Assembly (NCBI GenBank): GCA_033558025.1
Contig: JAUCEF010000013.1
Span: forward strand, 4,023,001-4,087,000
Length of the DNA stretch: 64,000 bases
Source: Phytophthora sp. 'mugwort'
Taxonomy: Eukaryota; Oomycota; Peronosporomycetes; Peronosporales; Peronosporaceae
Direction: 5' to 3'
Notes under the pieces: generated by a model
The model's input: only the letters and a program-made list of their open reading frames with translations
Databases searched by the model: none
Told to the model about the DNA's origin: nothing
Position numbers and translations under genes: made by a program
Part shown: positions 1 through 10,249 of the stretch, in pieces
Layout of the letters: the number at the start of each line of letters is the position of its first letter
Position numbering within the stretch: the stretch's first letter is position 1

Positions 1-1696
1 GGAAGAAGGCCGACGTGGTCGCGGCGGGGGACGTCTCCGTGAAGCTTCCGAAGGGCAAGCGACGCTATGTGACCGCGTTCCTATGCCTCTGCGTCGCCAC
101 TATCTGCTACGCCGACCGTACGTAAATATATGCATCATGTCGTTGCGGACGCGGAGTCAAATTGTGGCTGTGGTGATGGGGAGGGGGACAGGCACCAACA
201 TGGGTATCGCGTTACCGGCATTTGTGACCAATAAGAAGGAGCAGGGTGAAGTGCTGTCCGCCTTCTTCTATGGCTACATGTGCACCCAAGTACGTCTGCC
301 TACCACAGCAGATCCTTCAAGCCTGGCAGAAGTTAATGTTGATGACTTGTTTTTTATGTTGCTGTAGATCCCAGGAGGGTATTTCGCTGCCAGGTTCGGT
401 GCCAAGATTGTGCTGCTGACGGGTGTTATCGTCTGGACACTGTTTGTACGTGCTCATTGAGTTTGCTCAAGGGATGCGATTGTACTCTGACGTTCTCTCT
501 TCTTATTGCCGTTCCAGGATTTGTCGACAATTGTGGCGGCGAAATGCCTTACGTGTCTGTTCTTCACGAGAGCGGGGATGGGACTCGGGGAAGGTATACT
601 ATTCCCGTGCATGCACCAAATTGCCGGTGCATGGTACCCGGTGCAGGAACGGAGTCGACTTGTGTCGCTGGTGGCAAGTGGCTCAGATCTGGGTACGATC
701 TCCGCGCTGATTATTTCGCCTGCCATTATGGAGGCCAGTGGTTGGCAACGTATTTTTATTGTGTTCGGCGTGCTCAGTTTCATTTGGGTCGTGGTGTATG
801 CTATCATGGGAGTGAGTCGACCCGAGGAGGACCCCCACATCACCGCTGAGGAACGAAGTTTCATCATTCGTAACCGTACAGTTGACCCCGATACTCATCG
901 GCGGCAAAGCTCGAGTGCTGAGCTGGACACTCATGGGATGAACTGGCGTGTGCTGCTGACCTCGCGGCCTGCGTGGGCGATCTATGTTGCCCACATGTGC
1001 TACAACTACAGTTGGTACATTCTACTGGGCTGGATCCCGCAATACTTTAACCAGGTCCTGAACCTCGACCTGACCAAGAAGGGCGGGTTTGCCGCTGCGC
1101 TGCCCTACATGTGCGGCTACACTGGAACGCTTCTCTTTGGGCGGCTCGGAGATCTGCTGGTCACTCACGGCTATCGTGAAATGCACGTGCGTCAAGCTAT
1201 GAACGCGTTTTCGTTCCTTGGATGCGCTTTCTTCCTTTTCTCGCTGCGCTTTGCCAAGACCGCTCCCATGGCAGTGACCTTACTGTGTCTGACGCTGTTC
1301 ACTAGTCGTGCTGCTATGGCTGGATATTGGGTTAACATGATCGATGTCGCGCCAAATCATGCTGCTCATGTTATGGGAGTCTCCAACACCTTTGGGACCA
1401 TCCCGGGCATCGTTGGCAATGTGGTCACAGGCGCTATTCTCCAGGCGACGGGGTCATGGGACCTCGTGTTCGCGATCGCTGCACTCGTCCTGGTATTTGG
1501 TGCGGCGTTCTTCCATTGCTACGCCTCGGATAAGTCAATCTACTCACGACCCAGCAGCAGCAACGCGGAAGGTTACAGCAGTGCCAGCACCACTTCAAGC
1601 AGCTTCCCTGGCAGCCCTAACTACGGCCTGACGCTGTCGTCCTCGATCCCTGAACTTCGCGACGAAGAGGAGAACCTGCTTGAGAACCCGATGTGA
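1..1696 (+). CDS. MFS anion transporter, SLC17/ACS-like (5' end outside window)
   Basis: Membrane carrier of the major facilitator superfamily; the closest look is the anion:cation symporter branch (SLC17, plant ANTR). The substrate cannot be told from sequence. The gene is spliced: exon 3-117, intron 118-191, exon 192-289, intron 290-367, exon 368-445, intron 446-517, exon 518-1696. All introns are gt...ag and 72-78 bp long. Joining them gives one open frame of 489 visible residues; the start lies upstream of base 1. Typical features are the ADRTNMGIALPAF stretch of the first helix, the GGYFAARFGAK loop after TM2, GMGLGEG in TM4 and many hydrophobic segments. The tail is Ser-rich and acidic and is probably cytosolic. 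The gene converges on the PPR gene, with only 78 bp between the stop codons. Family is certain; subfamily is probable. Confidence 0.85.
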
Positions 1697-1774
1697 AGAT
1701 GAACATGTGGAGAATGATCAAAGGAAAAACGAAATACAGGTAGAATTTCTCAAAAACGATACGACTTGTTAACC

Positions 1775-4700
1775 TTAATATTCATTTTGTCGCAAGCTGT
1801 ACCGACCCAAAGCGATCTTCTGAAGCTGGTGATGTGAGATCTCTTCGCTTGGGCATCTCTTCCGCATCTGTACGAACAAGTCGGTGGCTGCTACCCAGTT
1901 CTCTTGCTGTTCCTCGGCGTAAATGCGTTGGATATAGCTTTCTGCATCGGGGTAGACGCGGTAGGCCGTGGCATCCTGCATCGTAGCGAATATTCGAGCC
2001 ACGAGCTGGTGTTCTCCTGCACGATTGCACATCTGCATAACGCTATTGAACACAGCAACACTAGGTGGCACACCGAACAGTGCTTGCCAATCGGGAAGCA
2101 ATCGCACAGCACGACGCCATTCGCCCAAAACTTCCAGTGAGTCTAATAGGTGCGTCACAACAAATACTGGTGGAACTTGATCCGTTGCAGTGTGCCATTT
2201 GTGAAGAAGTGCTGGAACTTCCACTACTCGATCTTTGTCTTGCAATGACGTGCATGCCACGAGGTAAGCTGAAAAGCTAGACTCACTCACAAGGTCACTT
2301 TTGAGCTCAATGGCGTCTTCGCCCCGCTTTCGACGAATGAACCTGTCGAATATAGTAATCACGCCTTCAGAGTCCTCATTCACGCTGCATGCAGCTATCG
2401 CACGCTCGTACGTTGTCATATCCGGTTTCATGCGGCTTTGCTGCATTTCCTTGAGTAGGTCAATAACACTAGCACGGACCCATGCAGCCTTGTCACGCTG
2501 CTCAAGCTCGTAATCCCGTGATGGAGCCGTAAGGTCTTCTGTTCCAGTCGTATACTTCGAGTCATGAACGGAAGCTCTATCTTCCCTCAGATCATCATTT
2601 TCCTGTTCAGCTTCATCATTGTTATCGTCTTCGTCACGCTTGACTTCATCATCATCATCAGCATCTGCATCTTCGTATTTCCCCTCCCAGTTCGTATTGT
2701 TCTTTCTCCACCATGCAGCTCGTTCCCCAGCTCTAACAAAAGCTTCTAGAACCGTATTGTAAGAAATGATATCGGGAGCCACTTTGTCCTTATGCCGGAT
2801 CACACTTAAAACTTGTAGGGCGCGGCCAGGCAGAGCGGCTTCCACGCACGCCAATAAAATCCGGTTGTATATACTAACCGAAACTCTGCCAAGTTTGTCT
2901 TCCATCTCATTTGCGAGTTCCCAGGCACTGGCGACGTTCCCGACACGTGCATACGCGAACACCAGGGGCTCATAAGTCTCTACCGTCGGTGTGAATGCGC
3001 CTGACGTCTCAATAGCTCGGAATAGCTCCAACGCTCCATCCGGGTTCTTTGAGTTTGCACACAGTTGCATAGCTCCACTAAGAGTCTTAAGCGTAGGCTT
3101 GTAGCCGTCGACAGTCATTAAATGGTCTAAGAATTTTAAGCCCACCTCAAACTGCTGCTGTGTCGCACATGTTGCAAACATCAACCCGAGCGTCGTGTCA
3201 TCCGGCTGAAATCCGCGCTTCTTCATCAAATTGAATAGTGCAAACGATTGGTCCACGTCACCAAGCCGCTGATAATAGTCAAACGCATTGTTAAACACTC
3301 CAATGTCCAATGATGAAAGGGGTGCGTCGCGACAGGTGATGGTGATAAATTCTGTCATCCATGCCATTATTCCTCCCTCTTGCCCTTCTATAAATCTTTC
3401 GTCCTTGTCGTCATCGGTAATAACCTCAAATTCATCTTCATCACGAGTGCCATCATTAGGGCTCTCCAAATATGTAGCAAACAACCGAAACAGCGAGTAA
3501 TACGTCGCTGCCCCTGCATCGAGCTTCTGATCCTCGGTGCACCACTCGAAGAATGAAAGCGCTTGCATCACTGTGTTGAGACGTGCCCGTGAGCTTCCGC
3601 TAACACTATCCTTTAAGTTAATGGTATGCGCCTTAAGCACCGTATTCATAGTCACTTGGTCCGGATATAAATCGTTCTCGATCATTTCGTTTACAATTGA
3701 TTCAATTCGATCAACATCCCCTCGGACCGCACAAGCGTTCAACAACGCGTTGTAACTCCACGTTGTTAGCACACACTCTGGCAAAGACGCCGCATATATT
3801 TTCATCTTTGTGAAAAGAGATGTAGCATCAGCCAGTTGACCCTGCCTCCCGCAAGCACCTAACACGGCATTAAAGTCATCTGCACTTGCGTTTCTGGTGC
3901 GGATCATTTCATCCAGAACACGTAGTTTTCCATCTAGCTTCAAAGACAACCTTCGAATAGATCGATCAGCCTTAGAATCACGAGTGTGTAAGTGCATTCG
4001 CTCCAAGGCGCGCTCAAAACTTTCTTTCTGACTTCGATTCCGAAAGAATGCTTCCTGATGCGGTTGCGTCATTCGAGACCAATCCTGTTCATCCAATGCC
4101 CAAACAACCGCCGAAGTTAAAGCATCACGCTTCATAACTAATTCCTCCAGTCTTATCGTGTCACGCACATTCCTCTCAGCATCAGTAGCCATCTCGGCTT
4201 CTTTATCGGTCCTTTCCACAAGACTGAGAATGTACTCAGCGGAATTCCAATCCCCACGCTGGCGACAAGCATCAAGCAGTGAATTCATCACTTGGTGCTT
4301 GACTGGCAGCCTTATGATTTCCCCAACAGGAAACTCCTTCTCGATATCACGCATGTACATCACTGCGCCATTCACATCACCCTCACACAGTAAATAATAC
4401 ACGATCGTCCGGGTCGTGACAGTGTTAGGCACCAAACCAAATTCATCCCGCGCGTGCTTCACAAGCTCCAGCATCACCTTCGATCGTCCAATGCCTCGTG
4501 AGTACACTCTCAGCATGGCATTAACCACCAAAATCGTCGGCTTCACTCCCGCATTCAACATCTCGTCAAAACACCGTTCCGCAGTCTTCACAAGCCCTTG
4601 CTTCCTCGCACAACAATTGATCAAAAAGCCATAAATCTTAGCATCCGGTTCCCGATCACTCACCTCCATCTTCTCCAGGACATGCCTAGCACTGCGTAGA

Positions 4701-5254
4701 TGCCGCGCCCGACTGCACGCAGCCATGGCCACCTGGAAGCTCGTCTGGTTTGCGCACCCTTGGGCCACCATGATGTCCAGCAGCGCCAGAATGCGTGTCA
4801 AGTTTGCATTCATCAGCGTCTTTTGTTGTTTGCAATGATGGCGTAGCAGCAGGTTGTATGTGTACGGCCAGACCACGGACTTGTCGGGATGGCGGTGATG
4901 CAGCGTCTCCACGATGGCCCAGGCGCGATTGAGGTTGCCCTGCTCCAGGGCCTCCACCAGTCGGCGGTTGTAGAACCTACTACCTTTGTCCGACGGCAAT
5001 GACTGCTCCACGTCCTTCACGATGGCTCGTAATCTCCATGACAGCTTGGAAGTATCCGTGAAGCGCTGGAGCGCCGTTTGGCGCGATTCCTGGCCGTCGC
5101 TCGACTTCAATACGGTGAATCCCCGAGCACGGAGTCCAGACACAGGGAGAGCGACATCTCTAGCACTAACGGCAGCTACGTTAGCTAGTATGGAGCTCCC
5201 CATCCGACGCAGCAGCGCACGCCGGAACGCCATCACCTGCGCCCTTGCGACCAT
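1775..5254 (-). CDS. Large pentatricopeptide repeat (PPR) protein, probably mitochondrial
   Basis: A single uninterrupted frame of 1,159 residues. PPR proteins bind organellar RNA and act in its processing, stability or translation. Many degenerate 35-residue units are visible, with the pattern (Y/F)N.LL.AC...G....A..(L/I)...M, for example SYNALLNACAVRGDVDRIES, DFNAVLGACGRQGQLADATS and TYERAIAACSVNEDSEGV. The first 45 residues are rich in Arg, Ala and Ser and nearly lack acidic residues, as in a mitochondrial presequence. A second ATG at codon 8 (5,233) would keep this. A highly acidic Asp/Glu insert at about residues 855-896 interrupts the repeats; on the + strand it is a TCATC-rich run near 2,565-2,690. 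The start is 180 bp from the divergent RAD54-like start. The RNA target is unknown. Confidence 0.88.
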   Translation of the reverse strand: MVARAQVMAFRRALLRRMGSSILANVAAVSARDVALPVSGLRARGFTVLKSSDGQESRQTALQRFTDTSKLSWRLRAIVKDVEQSLPSDKGSRFYNRRLVEALEQGNLNRAWAIVETLHHRHPDKSVVWPYTYNLLLRHHCKQQKTLMNANLTRILALLDIMVAQGCANQTSFQVAMAACSRARHLRSARHVLEKMEVSDREPDAKIYGFLINCCARKQGLVKTAERCFDEMLNAGVKPTILVVNAMLRVYSRGIGRSKVMLELVKHARDEFGLVPNTVTTRTIVYYLLCEGDVNGAVMYMRDIEKEFPVGEIIRLPVKHQVMNSLLDACRQRGDWNSAEYILSLVERTDKEAEMATDAERNVRDTIRLEELVMKRDALTSAVVWALDEQDWSRMTQPHQEAFFRNRSQKESFERALERMHLHTRDSKADRSIRRLSLKLDGKLRVLDEMIRTRNASADDFNAVLGACGRQGQLADATSLFTKMKIYAASLPECVLTTWSYNALLNACAVRGDVDRIESIVNEMIENDLYPDQVTMNTVLKAHTINLKDSVSGSSRARLNTVMQALSFFEWCTEDQKLDAGAATYYSLFRLFATYLESPNDGTRDEDEFEVITDDDKDERFIEGQEGGIMAWMTEFITITCRDAPLSSLDIGVFNNAFDYYQRLGDVDQSFALFNLMKKRGFQPDDTTLGLMFATCATQQQFEVGLKFLDHLMTVDGYKPTLKTLSGAMQLCANSKNPDGALELFRAIETSGAFTPTVETYEPLVFAYARVGNVASAWELANEMEDKLGRVSVSIYNRILLACVEAALPGRALQVLSVIRHKDKVAPDIISYNTVLEAFVRAGERAAWWRKNNTNWEGKYEDADADDDDEVKRDEDDNNDEAEQENDDLREDRASVHDSKYTTGTEDLTAPSRDYELEQRDKAAWVRASVIDLLKEMQQSRMKPDMTTYERAIAACSVNEDSEGVITIFDRFIRRKRGEDAIELKSDLVSESSFSAYLVACTSLQDKDRVVEVPALLHKWHTATDQVPPVFVVTHLLDSLEVLGEWRRAVRLLPDWQALFGVPPSVAVFNSVMQMCNRAGEHQLVARIFATMQDATAYRVYPDAESYIQRIYAEEQQENWVAATDLFVQMRKRCPSEEISHHQLQKIALGRYSLRQNEY

Positions 5255-5434
5255 TGACCTGCGGATGTAGTCTGGACAGTCATTGGTCTTAAAAAGTATA
5301 TACGCAGCTCACTTTTTATCCAATCCAAATGCAGAAGCACATGGTTCGCCTGAGTGATGGTCACTTCTGCGTGTTTGGTCCAATCGAATGCATTCTGTGT
5401 CGCGGCCTTTCCCACAGTTTGAACGCGTCCATCA
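5255..5434. promoter_or_regulatory. Bidirectional promoter between the PPR and RAD54-like genes
   Basis: The 180 bp between two divergent start codons must hold both promoters. Several CCAAT/ATTGG boxes are visible (about 5,282, 5,320 and 5,380). Two oomycete initiator-like motifs on the + strand, TCACTTTTTATCC near 5,310 and TCACTTCTGC near 5,359, could start the RAD54-like transcript. An upstream ATG at 5,329 opens a 70-codon frame overlapping the RAD54 start; it would sit in the 5' leader only if the upstream initiator is used. Confidence 0.45.
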
Positions 5435-8400
5435 ATGCTACGCCGACGTCCTGCCGGCGGTGGCGGCGGCGCGCAGTTCAAACCGTTCGTGCTGCCGGTG
5501 AAGACCAAATCGGCGCACATCCAGAACCAAAACATCGATGAGGATGCGTACGAAGATGCCGATGCCGCCAACAACCGCCAGGCACTATGCAGCGGCGCGT
5601 CACTGTCCGTAAAGCGACTGCCATTTCTGTCCTTCCTAGTCAAGGAGCCTGAGCGCCGCGCGCAGCACGTACGGCGACAGTTCAAGTCTCCGTGTCGAGA
5701 TGATGGCCGCACGGAGGAGAGCAACCGCCTGCTGCATGTCAAGACGCTCGGGATGCGGCGGCGCTGGGGCTCCATAGTGTTAAAGCCCATGGTGCGTCAT
5801 GACCTGCCGCCTATTGAAGTGGACGTCGAGGAGATCAAGATACCAATGGAGACAGAGCCTGTAGTAGTGGAGGAATCTGCTGCTGTTGCTGCTCCAGTGG
5901 CCAACGCGCCACCGCCACTCGTGTTGTGGCAGAGTGAGACAGATCCAGAGGTTAAAGTGGTGGTGCCCGAGATCGTGGGCAAGTTCCTTCGTCCACACCA
6001 ACGGGAAGGCGTGCAGTTCATGTTCGATTGCGTGTGTCAAGTGAGAGGCTTCGACGGTCAAGGATGCATCCTGGCTGATGATATGGGACTGGGTAAGACC
6101 TTGCAGAGTATCACGTTAATGTACACATTGTTTTTGACGGGCATGGACATGAAGCCGACGGTGAATCGAGCAATTGTGGTGTGTCCGACATCGTTGGTGA
6201 AGAATTGGGACGATGAGATTATCAAGTGGCTGCACGGGCGTGTCAAGACGGTGGCGCTGTTTGAGGCGAAGCGCGAAACGGTGATCAAGGGCATTAAGCA
6301 GTTTATTGAGGGAAGCAAGAGGCCGCGGCCGGGATTATCCGCTCAGGTGCTGATCATTTCGTACGAGACGTTCCGTATGCACGCCCAGAAATTCGCAGAG
6401 ACACCAGCGTGCTGCGAGCTCCTGATTTGTGACGAAGCACATCGACTCAAGAACGCTAACTCACAAATTAACAAGGCGCTGTCGTCGTTGCCGTGCCGGA
6501 AGCGCGTGCTCCTTTCTGGTACACCGATGCAGAATGATCTAGAGGAATTTTTCGCTATGGTGGACTTTACCAATCCAAACATCCTTGGCACACCAAGTGA
6601 ATTCCGGAAGAATTACCTGGGACCAATCTTAGTTGGACGAGAACCGGACTCGACTGATCGTGAGCGTAAAGTAGCGCAGTCATGCTCGGCAATGCTCTGT
6701 GAAATCGTGAATCAGTTTATTTTGCGCCGAGGCAACATTTTGAACGCAAAACATCTTCCGCCGAAGCTTATGCAAGTGATTTGTTGCCCGCTTTCGCCAC
6801 TTCAGGAGCGGTTATACAACCATTTTCTGTCATCCAGTGCCTGTCGTGATATGATGAAGCGTTCGAGCGCGAATGTCCTGTCTTCTATCACGGCACTAAA
6901 AAAGTTGTGCAACCACCCACTCCTGATTTTTGATGAAATGGGGAAAACCAATACTAAGCTTCCTGGATTTGGCAACTGCGCTCAGTATTTCGCAGCAGCG
7001 AAAGAAATCAAATACGGCGGAGGCGATGATGGTCGGGATCGACGAGGAAGACTCGCTGGGCGCACGTGCTACCCCGAATGGTCTGGAAAGATGCTTCTAC
7101 TGGACCGCTTAATGTTTTCGATGAGAAAGACAACCACAGACCGGATCGTGATCGTGTCGAACTACACGCAGACGTTGGATGTGGTATCTACCCTTTGCCA
7201 GGAGCGGCATTTACCATTTGTTCGTCTGGATGGAACGACTTCTGCCAAGAAGCGAAAAAATCTCGTCGACACCTTTAATGACCCGACTACAAACTCGTTT
7301 GCATTCTTGTTGTCAAGTAAAGCAGGAGGATGCGGTTTGAATTTAATTGGCGCGAATCGGTTGGTGCTTTTCGATCCTGACTGGAATCCCGCGACTGATA
7401 AGCAAGCTGCTGCTCGAGTTTGGCGTGAAGGGCAGAAAAAGATGTGTTACGTGTATCGCTTCCTAGCAACGGGAACTCTCGAAGAGAAAATCTTTCAACG
7501 CCAACTGTCCAAAGAGGGTCTTCAGAATATCGTCGACGATAAAGAGGAGGTAAACTCGCTGTCTTCAAAGGATCTGAAAAGACTTTTCGTGTTCCGGAAA
7601 GACACAGTGTCCGACACCCATGATCAGCTAAAATGCGTTCGTTGTCAGTGGAGAGATGATTGTAACGCTGGTGGTGTTAAGGAAACTCCATTAGTAACAA
7701 CAATCGATGATGGTGACGAAAACGAGGAGGAAATCGAAAACGGAACTTCACCGGAGAAAGACACCACCAGTGATGAGGACGCTGACAAGGATACTGACAA
7801 GGGCTACCACCCCCAAATCGGCATGCCACCAGAAGAAGATTTAAACAGTTGGGGTCATCACCGCTCGTATGCCTCTGTCGACGACGAAGTGATGCAAGCA
7901 GCCTTGCAGCAAGTCAAGAACGATCTGGTAAGCTTTGCTTTCAGTTGCCGCATCGACTGGGAGTTACTTCAAGAGCACCAAGCTGAAAACCAAGAAAAGG
8001 ATAACCAGCGTGACGAGGAACGCAAGCGCAAACGTATGGAGATTGTCGAGGCTGCAAAGCACCGTGCTGAAAAAGAGTCGAATTCCAAACGCTCAAATCC
8101 AAAGAAAAGGAAGAGTACCGATAATTCCGACGAATCGGAGGTTGACTACTCGAGCACTGATGAAGATGAACACGACGAAGTTTTCGGCGAAAGTGGATCT
8201 GAGAGCGAGGGTGAAGACGCGCTTTTGTCGGAACCTCGCCGCAGCTCAGCGGCATCCGAAGTCGACATTTCTTCTACTCCAAAGCCACCTCTCCGGCGTC
8301 CCGCACCGTCGACTAATTCATTGGAGGACACGTCTCGCCCGCGTCTTGTTCAGGCTGAACCAGCAGCTGCGGCACCTGCCAAGTTGAAACGGAACGTGTC

Positions 8401-8710
8401 ATTTGCGCCGGAGGTCGACGCAGGTTCATGGTCACCGTCGAAGAAGCCAAAGATGAGTGACTTCTCGGATTCCGAAGACGAAGATGCCTTCGTCGAGAAT
8501 GTCCTCTGCTCGCGCCGATCAACTCGCGAACAGGTCGCAGATACAGATAAAGAGCGCAAAGAGAACGAGCTTACGGCTGCGTGGAACTGCTCACGATGCA
8601 CGTTGATTAACCCGCCAACCAACTCCAGCTGTTCCAGCTGCGGCCTTTGCTATCGACGATCTCGACCTCAAATCATTGACCTGGGCGATGACGAGGACGA
8701 GGACTGGTAG
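5435..8710 (+). CDS. RAD54: RAD54-like SNF2-family DNA translocase with C-terminal RanBP2 zinc finger
   Basis: Nuclear SNF2 ATPase acting with Rad51 in homologous recombination (dsDNA translocation and D-loop remodelling). One frame of 1,091 residues. Visible helicase motifs: Q/I region LRPHQREGVQFMFD (about 186), Walker A DDMGLGKT with Lys221, DEAH box at 333-336, SGTPMQN at 361-367, motif IV-VI parts VRLDGTTS, SSKAGGCGLNLIGANR and QAAARVWREGQKK. RAD54 rather than another SNF2 class is supported by the spacing after SGTPMQN (ILGTPSEFRKN, PILVGREP) and by SDTHDQLKCVRC after the helicase core. About 330 extra residues follow: acidic and Lys-rich, ending in a RanBP2-type finger with Cys1052, Cys1055, Cys1066 and Cys1069 after Trp1050. 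This tail is absent from yeast and animal RAD54. Converges on the TPR gene, 125 bp between stops. Confidence 0.9.
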   Translation: MLRRRPAGGGGGAQFKPFVLPVKTKSAHIQNQNIDEDAYEDADAANNRQALCSGASLSVKRLPFLSFLVKEPERRAQHVRRQFKSPCRDDGRTEESNRLLHVKTLGMRRRWGSIVLKPMVRHDLPPIEVDVEEIKIPMETEPVVVEESAAVAAPVANAPPPLVLWQSETDPEVKVVVPEIVGKFLRPHQREGVQFMFDCVCQVRGFDGQGCILADDMGLGKTLQSITLMYTLFLTGMDMKPTVNRAIVVCPTSLVKNWDDEIIKWLHGRVKTVALFEAKRETVIKGIKQFIEGSKRPRPGLSAQVLIISYETFRMHAQKFAETPACCELLICDEAHRLKNANSQINKALSSLPCRKRVLLSGTPMQNDLEEFFAMVDFTNPNILGTPSEFRKNYLGPILVGREPDSTDRERKVAQSCSAMLCEIVNQFILRRGNILNAKHLPPKLMQVICCPLSPLQERLYNHFLSSSACRDMMKRSSANVLSSITALKKLCNHPLLIFDEMGKTNTKLPGFGNCAQYFAAAKEIKYGGGDDGRDRRGRLAGRTCYPEWSGKMLLLDRLMFSMRKTTTDRIVIVSNYTQTLDVVSTLCQERHLPFVRLDGTTSAKKRKNLVDTFNDPTTNSFAFLLSSKAGGCGLNLIGANRLVLFDPDWNPATDKQAAARVWREGQKKMCYVYRFLATGTLEEKIFQRQLSKEGLQNIVDDKEEVNSLSSKDLKRLFVFRKDTVSDTHDQLKCVRCQWRDDCNAGGVKETPLVTTIDDGDENEEEIENGTSPEKDTTSDEDADKDTDKGYHPQIGMPPEEDLNSWGHHRSYASVDDEVMQAALQQVKNDLVSFAFSCRIDWELLQEHQAENQEKDNQRDEERKRKRMEIVEAAKHRAEKESNSKRSNPKKRKSTDNSDESEVDYSSTDEDEHDEVFGESGSESEGEDALLSEPRRSSAASEVDISSTPKPPLRRPAPSTNSLEDTSRPRLVQAEPAAAAPAKLKRNVSFAPEVDAGSWSPSKKPKMSDFSDSEDEDAFVENVLCSRRSTREQVADTDKERKENELTAAWNCSRCTLINPPTNSSCSSCGLCYRRSRPQIIDLGDDEDEDW

Positions 8711-8835
8711 GAATAACGTAATAGAAGTTGCATCCGTGTTGTACTTTATCCACATGATGTAGCAAGGCATACTTAGTACCGTAATAGATAGTCTACGACG
8801 TCTGCACGGATCATTGGCAGGCCTACGCCACGATA

Positions 8836-9722
8836 CTACAGTACATTTTTCTTGATAGAAACGGATGCTCCCTTCTTTAACCGAGGAAATGCTTTTGCGA
8901 CTGTTGTTATCTCCTCCTGCCTCAGAGACTCCCATAGATCATCCGTCTTCTGTAAGATTTCGGCTTTGGTGGGAAGGCCTTTTTGATCTGTTTTCTGATT
9001 TTTCTGAGCTTTCCTCGGCTTGCGCCATGCCATCGACGACTGCTGTGCCACAGACTTATAGACCTTCTGAAGATCTATTTCAGCAGCTTGCAGCGCGCAC
9101 CATGCATCTTCTTTCTCTCCAGCAAGCGCACTTGTCGATGTGTCAATCGAAGAATCTGCGCTGTCGCTACTGTTGATCAAACACCGCTGTAATTTCGGTA
9201 CTAAGTCCTCCTTGTCCACCTGACTGTGTTGCTGCAGTCTTTCCAGCAACGGAGCAATAAACGGATTAGCAGGTTCTAGCCTCCTCACAGCAGCTGCATC
9301 TTCCCTTGCCAACTATACGTGTACACACAAACAAACGCCAAACTCAGTCGAAGGATGCTGTTGCGGAGATGTTGTCACTAACGAGGAAAAATATGCAGGC
9401 GTACCATCCAGAGGCCTCTGCGCTCTCGCACCAGCGCTCGGCGATAAAGCGCTTTTACACAGGACGCGTCCTTTTCAATCACAGCGCTGCAGTCCAGCTC
9501 TGCTGCAGCCAGCGCGGCCTTACTGCTCTGACCCTCAGGTATCTGGATCCAAGCCCACGCGCGGTTCAGTCGCACGGCATTTTCGAGTCGCGCAGTAGCT
9601 TCATTAGCAACTCCGGCCTGCAGCTGGTCGAGGATGGAGGTGTAGACTCGCACGGCCTCAGCAAAGAGTTTCTGCTGGAATAGCGCGTTGCCCTCATTCT
9701 TCATAGCCTCCAACGCATCCAT
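8836..9722 (-). CDS. Small TPR-domain protein, two exons
   Basis: Tetratricopeptide protein, probably a co-chaperone-like adaptor; the partner is unknown. Exon 1 is 9,722-9,405, the intron 9,404-9,313 (92 bp, gt...ag), exon 2 9,312-8,836. The splice restores a TPR helix running ...RALVRERRGLWM then LAREDAAAVRRLEPANP, which neither exon shows alone. The start chosen (9,722) gives MDALEAMKNEGNALFQQK, a standard TPR opening, and 264 residues. An in-frame ATG at 9,875 would add 51 residues that look non-conserved. The second half turns Lys-rich and ends in a basic stretch with KPRKAQKNQK, possibly a nuclear signal. Three TPR units can be argued for in residues 1-130. Confidence in the splice is high; the function is inferred only from the fold. 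Confidence 0.78.
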
Positions 9723-10249
9723 CGCCGTCGTGTCCTCCGTATCCAAAACTGGTATGACCCACGCCCTTTGGCGTCCTGAGCTCTCATTCGCCAAAAGAAT
9801 GTTAGCATGTCGATTGGCAGATTCTGAGACTAATTCGCCATATTGACCAATCACCCAGTACTGACACCCTGACAAGCTTTAGTCACTATCGCACACATAT
9901 TGACCCGATCCTTAGTCTAATGGTACAGACACATCGGGCTTCGAAGTATGCTACAAATTTTAAGCTATCATCCTAATTACGAATTGAAACTGCTACTTTT
10001 CGTCATCAGCGGGACTCGAACTCACGCCGACGAATGACATCAGAAAAGCATCGAGGCGTAGCCACTGAGCCACTGGCAGTGTATATTATTTAAGAAGCTC
10101 CAAAGCCATTTTTATATGGCAGGGCCACTTCTTATATGCTATATCAAATAGTTGCTGGACAACTTGCAGGGAAAGTTACACTCAGCAAGACACTTATTTA
10201 GTAAAAGTATATTTGTAAAAACGGTGTGCTTGTTTGAGTCATTTGCGAG
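9723..10249. other. Intergenic region between the TPR and TrpA genes
   Basis: Holds a tRNA-like sequence (10,001-10,081) and otherwise AT-rich DNA. I see no coding frame with family features. The TrpA poly(A) region should lie just below 10,250. Confidence 0.5.
10001..10081 (-). repeat. tRNA-Gln(CUG)-like sequence, degenerate (tRNA pseudogene or tRNA-derived SINE)
   Basis: On the minus strand there is a good A box, TGGCTCAGTGG, and a good B box, GAGTTCGAGTCCC, the two internal RNA polymerase III promoter blocks. An anticodon loop TTCTGAT reads CTG with U33 and A37 in place. The acceptor ends do not pair, the anticodon and T stems carry mismatches and the variable region is long, so a working tRNA is unlikely. 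tRNA-derived SINEs are known in Phytophthora. Confidence 0.5.

Noticed and set aside
454..994. Open frames antisense or in other phase to the transporter
   Set aside because: Shadows of the spliced MFS gene, whose frame shows family motifs.
5233..5790. 185-codon frame opposite the RAD54 start
   Set aside because: It lies antisense to the well-supported RAD54 N-terminus and the shared promoter, and has no motif.
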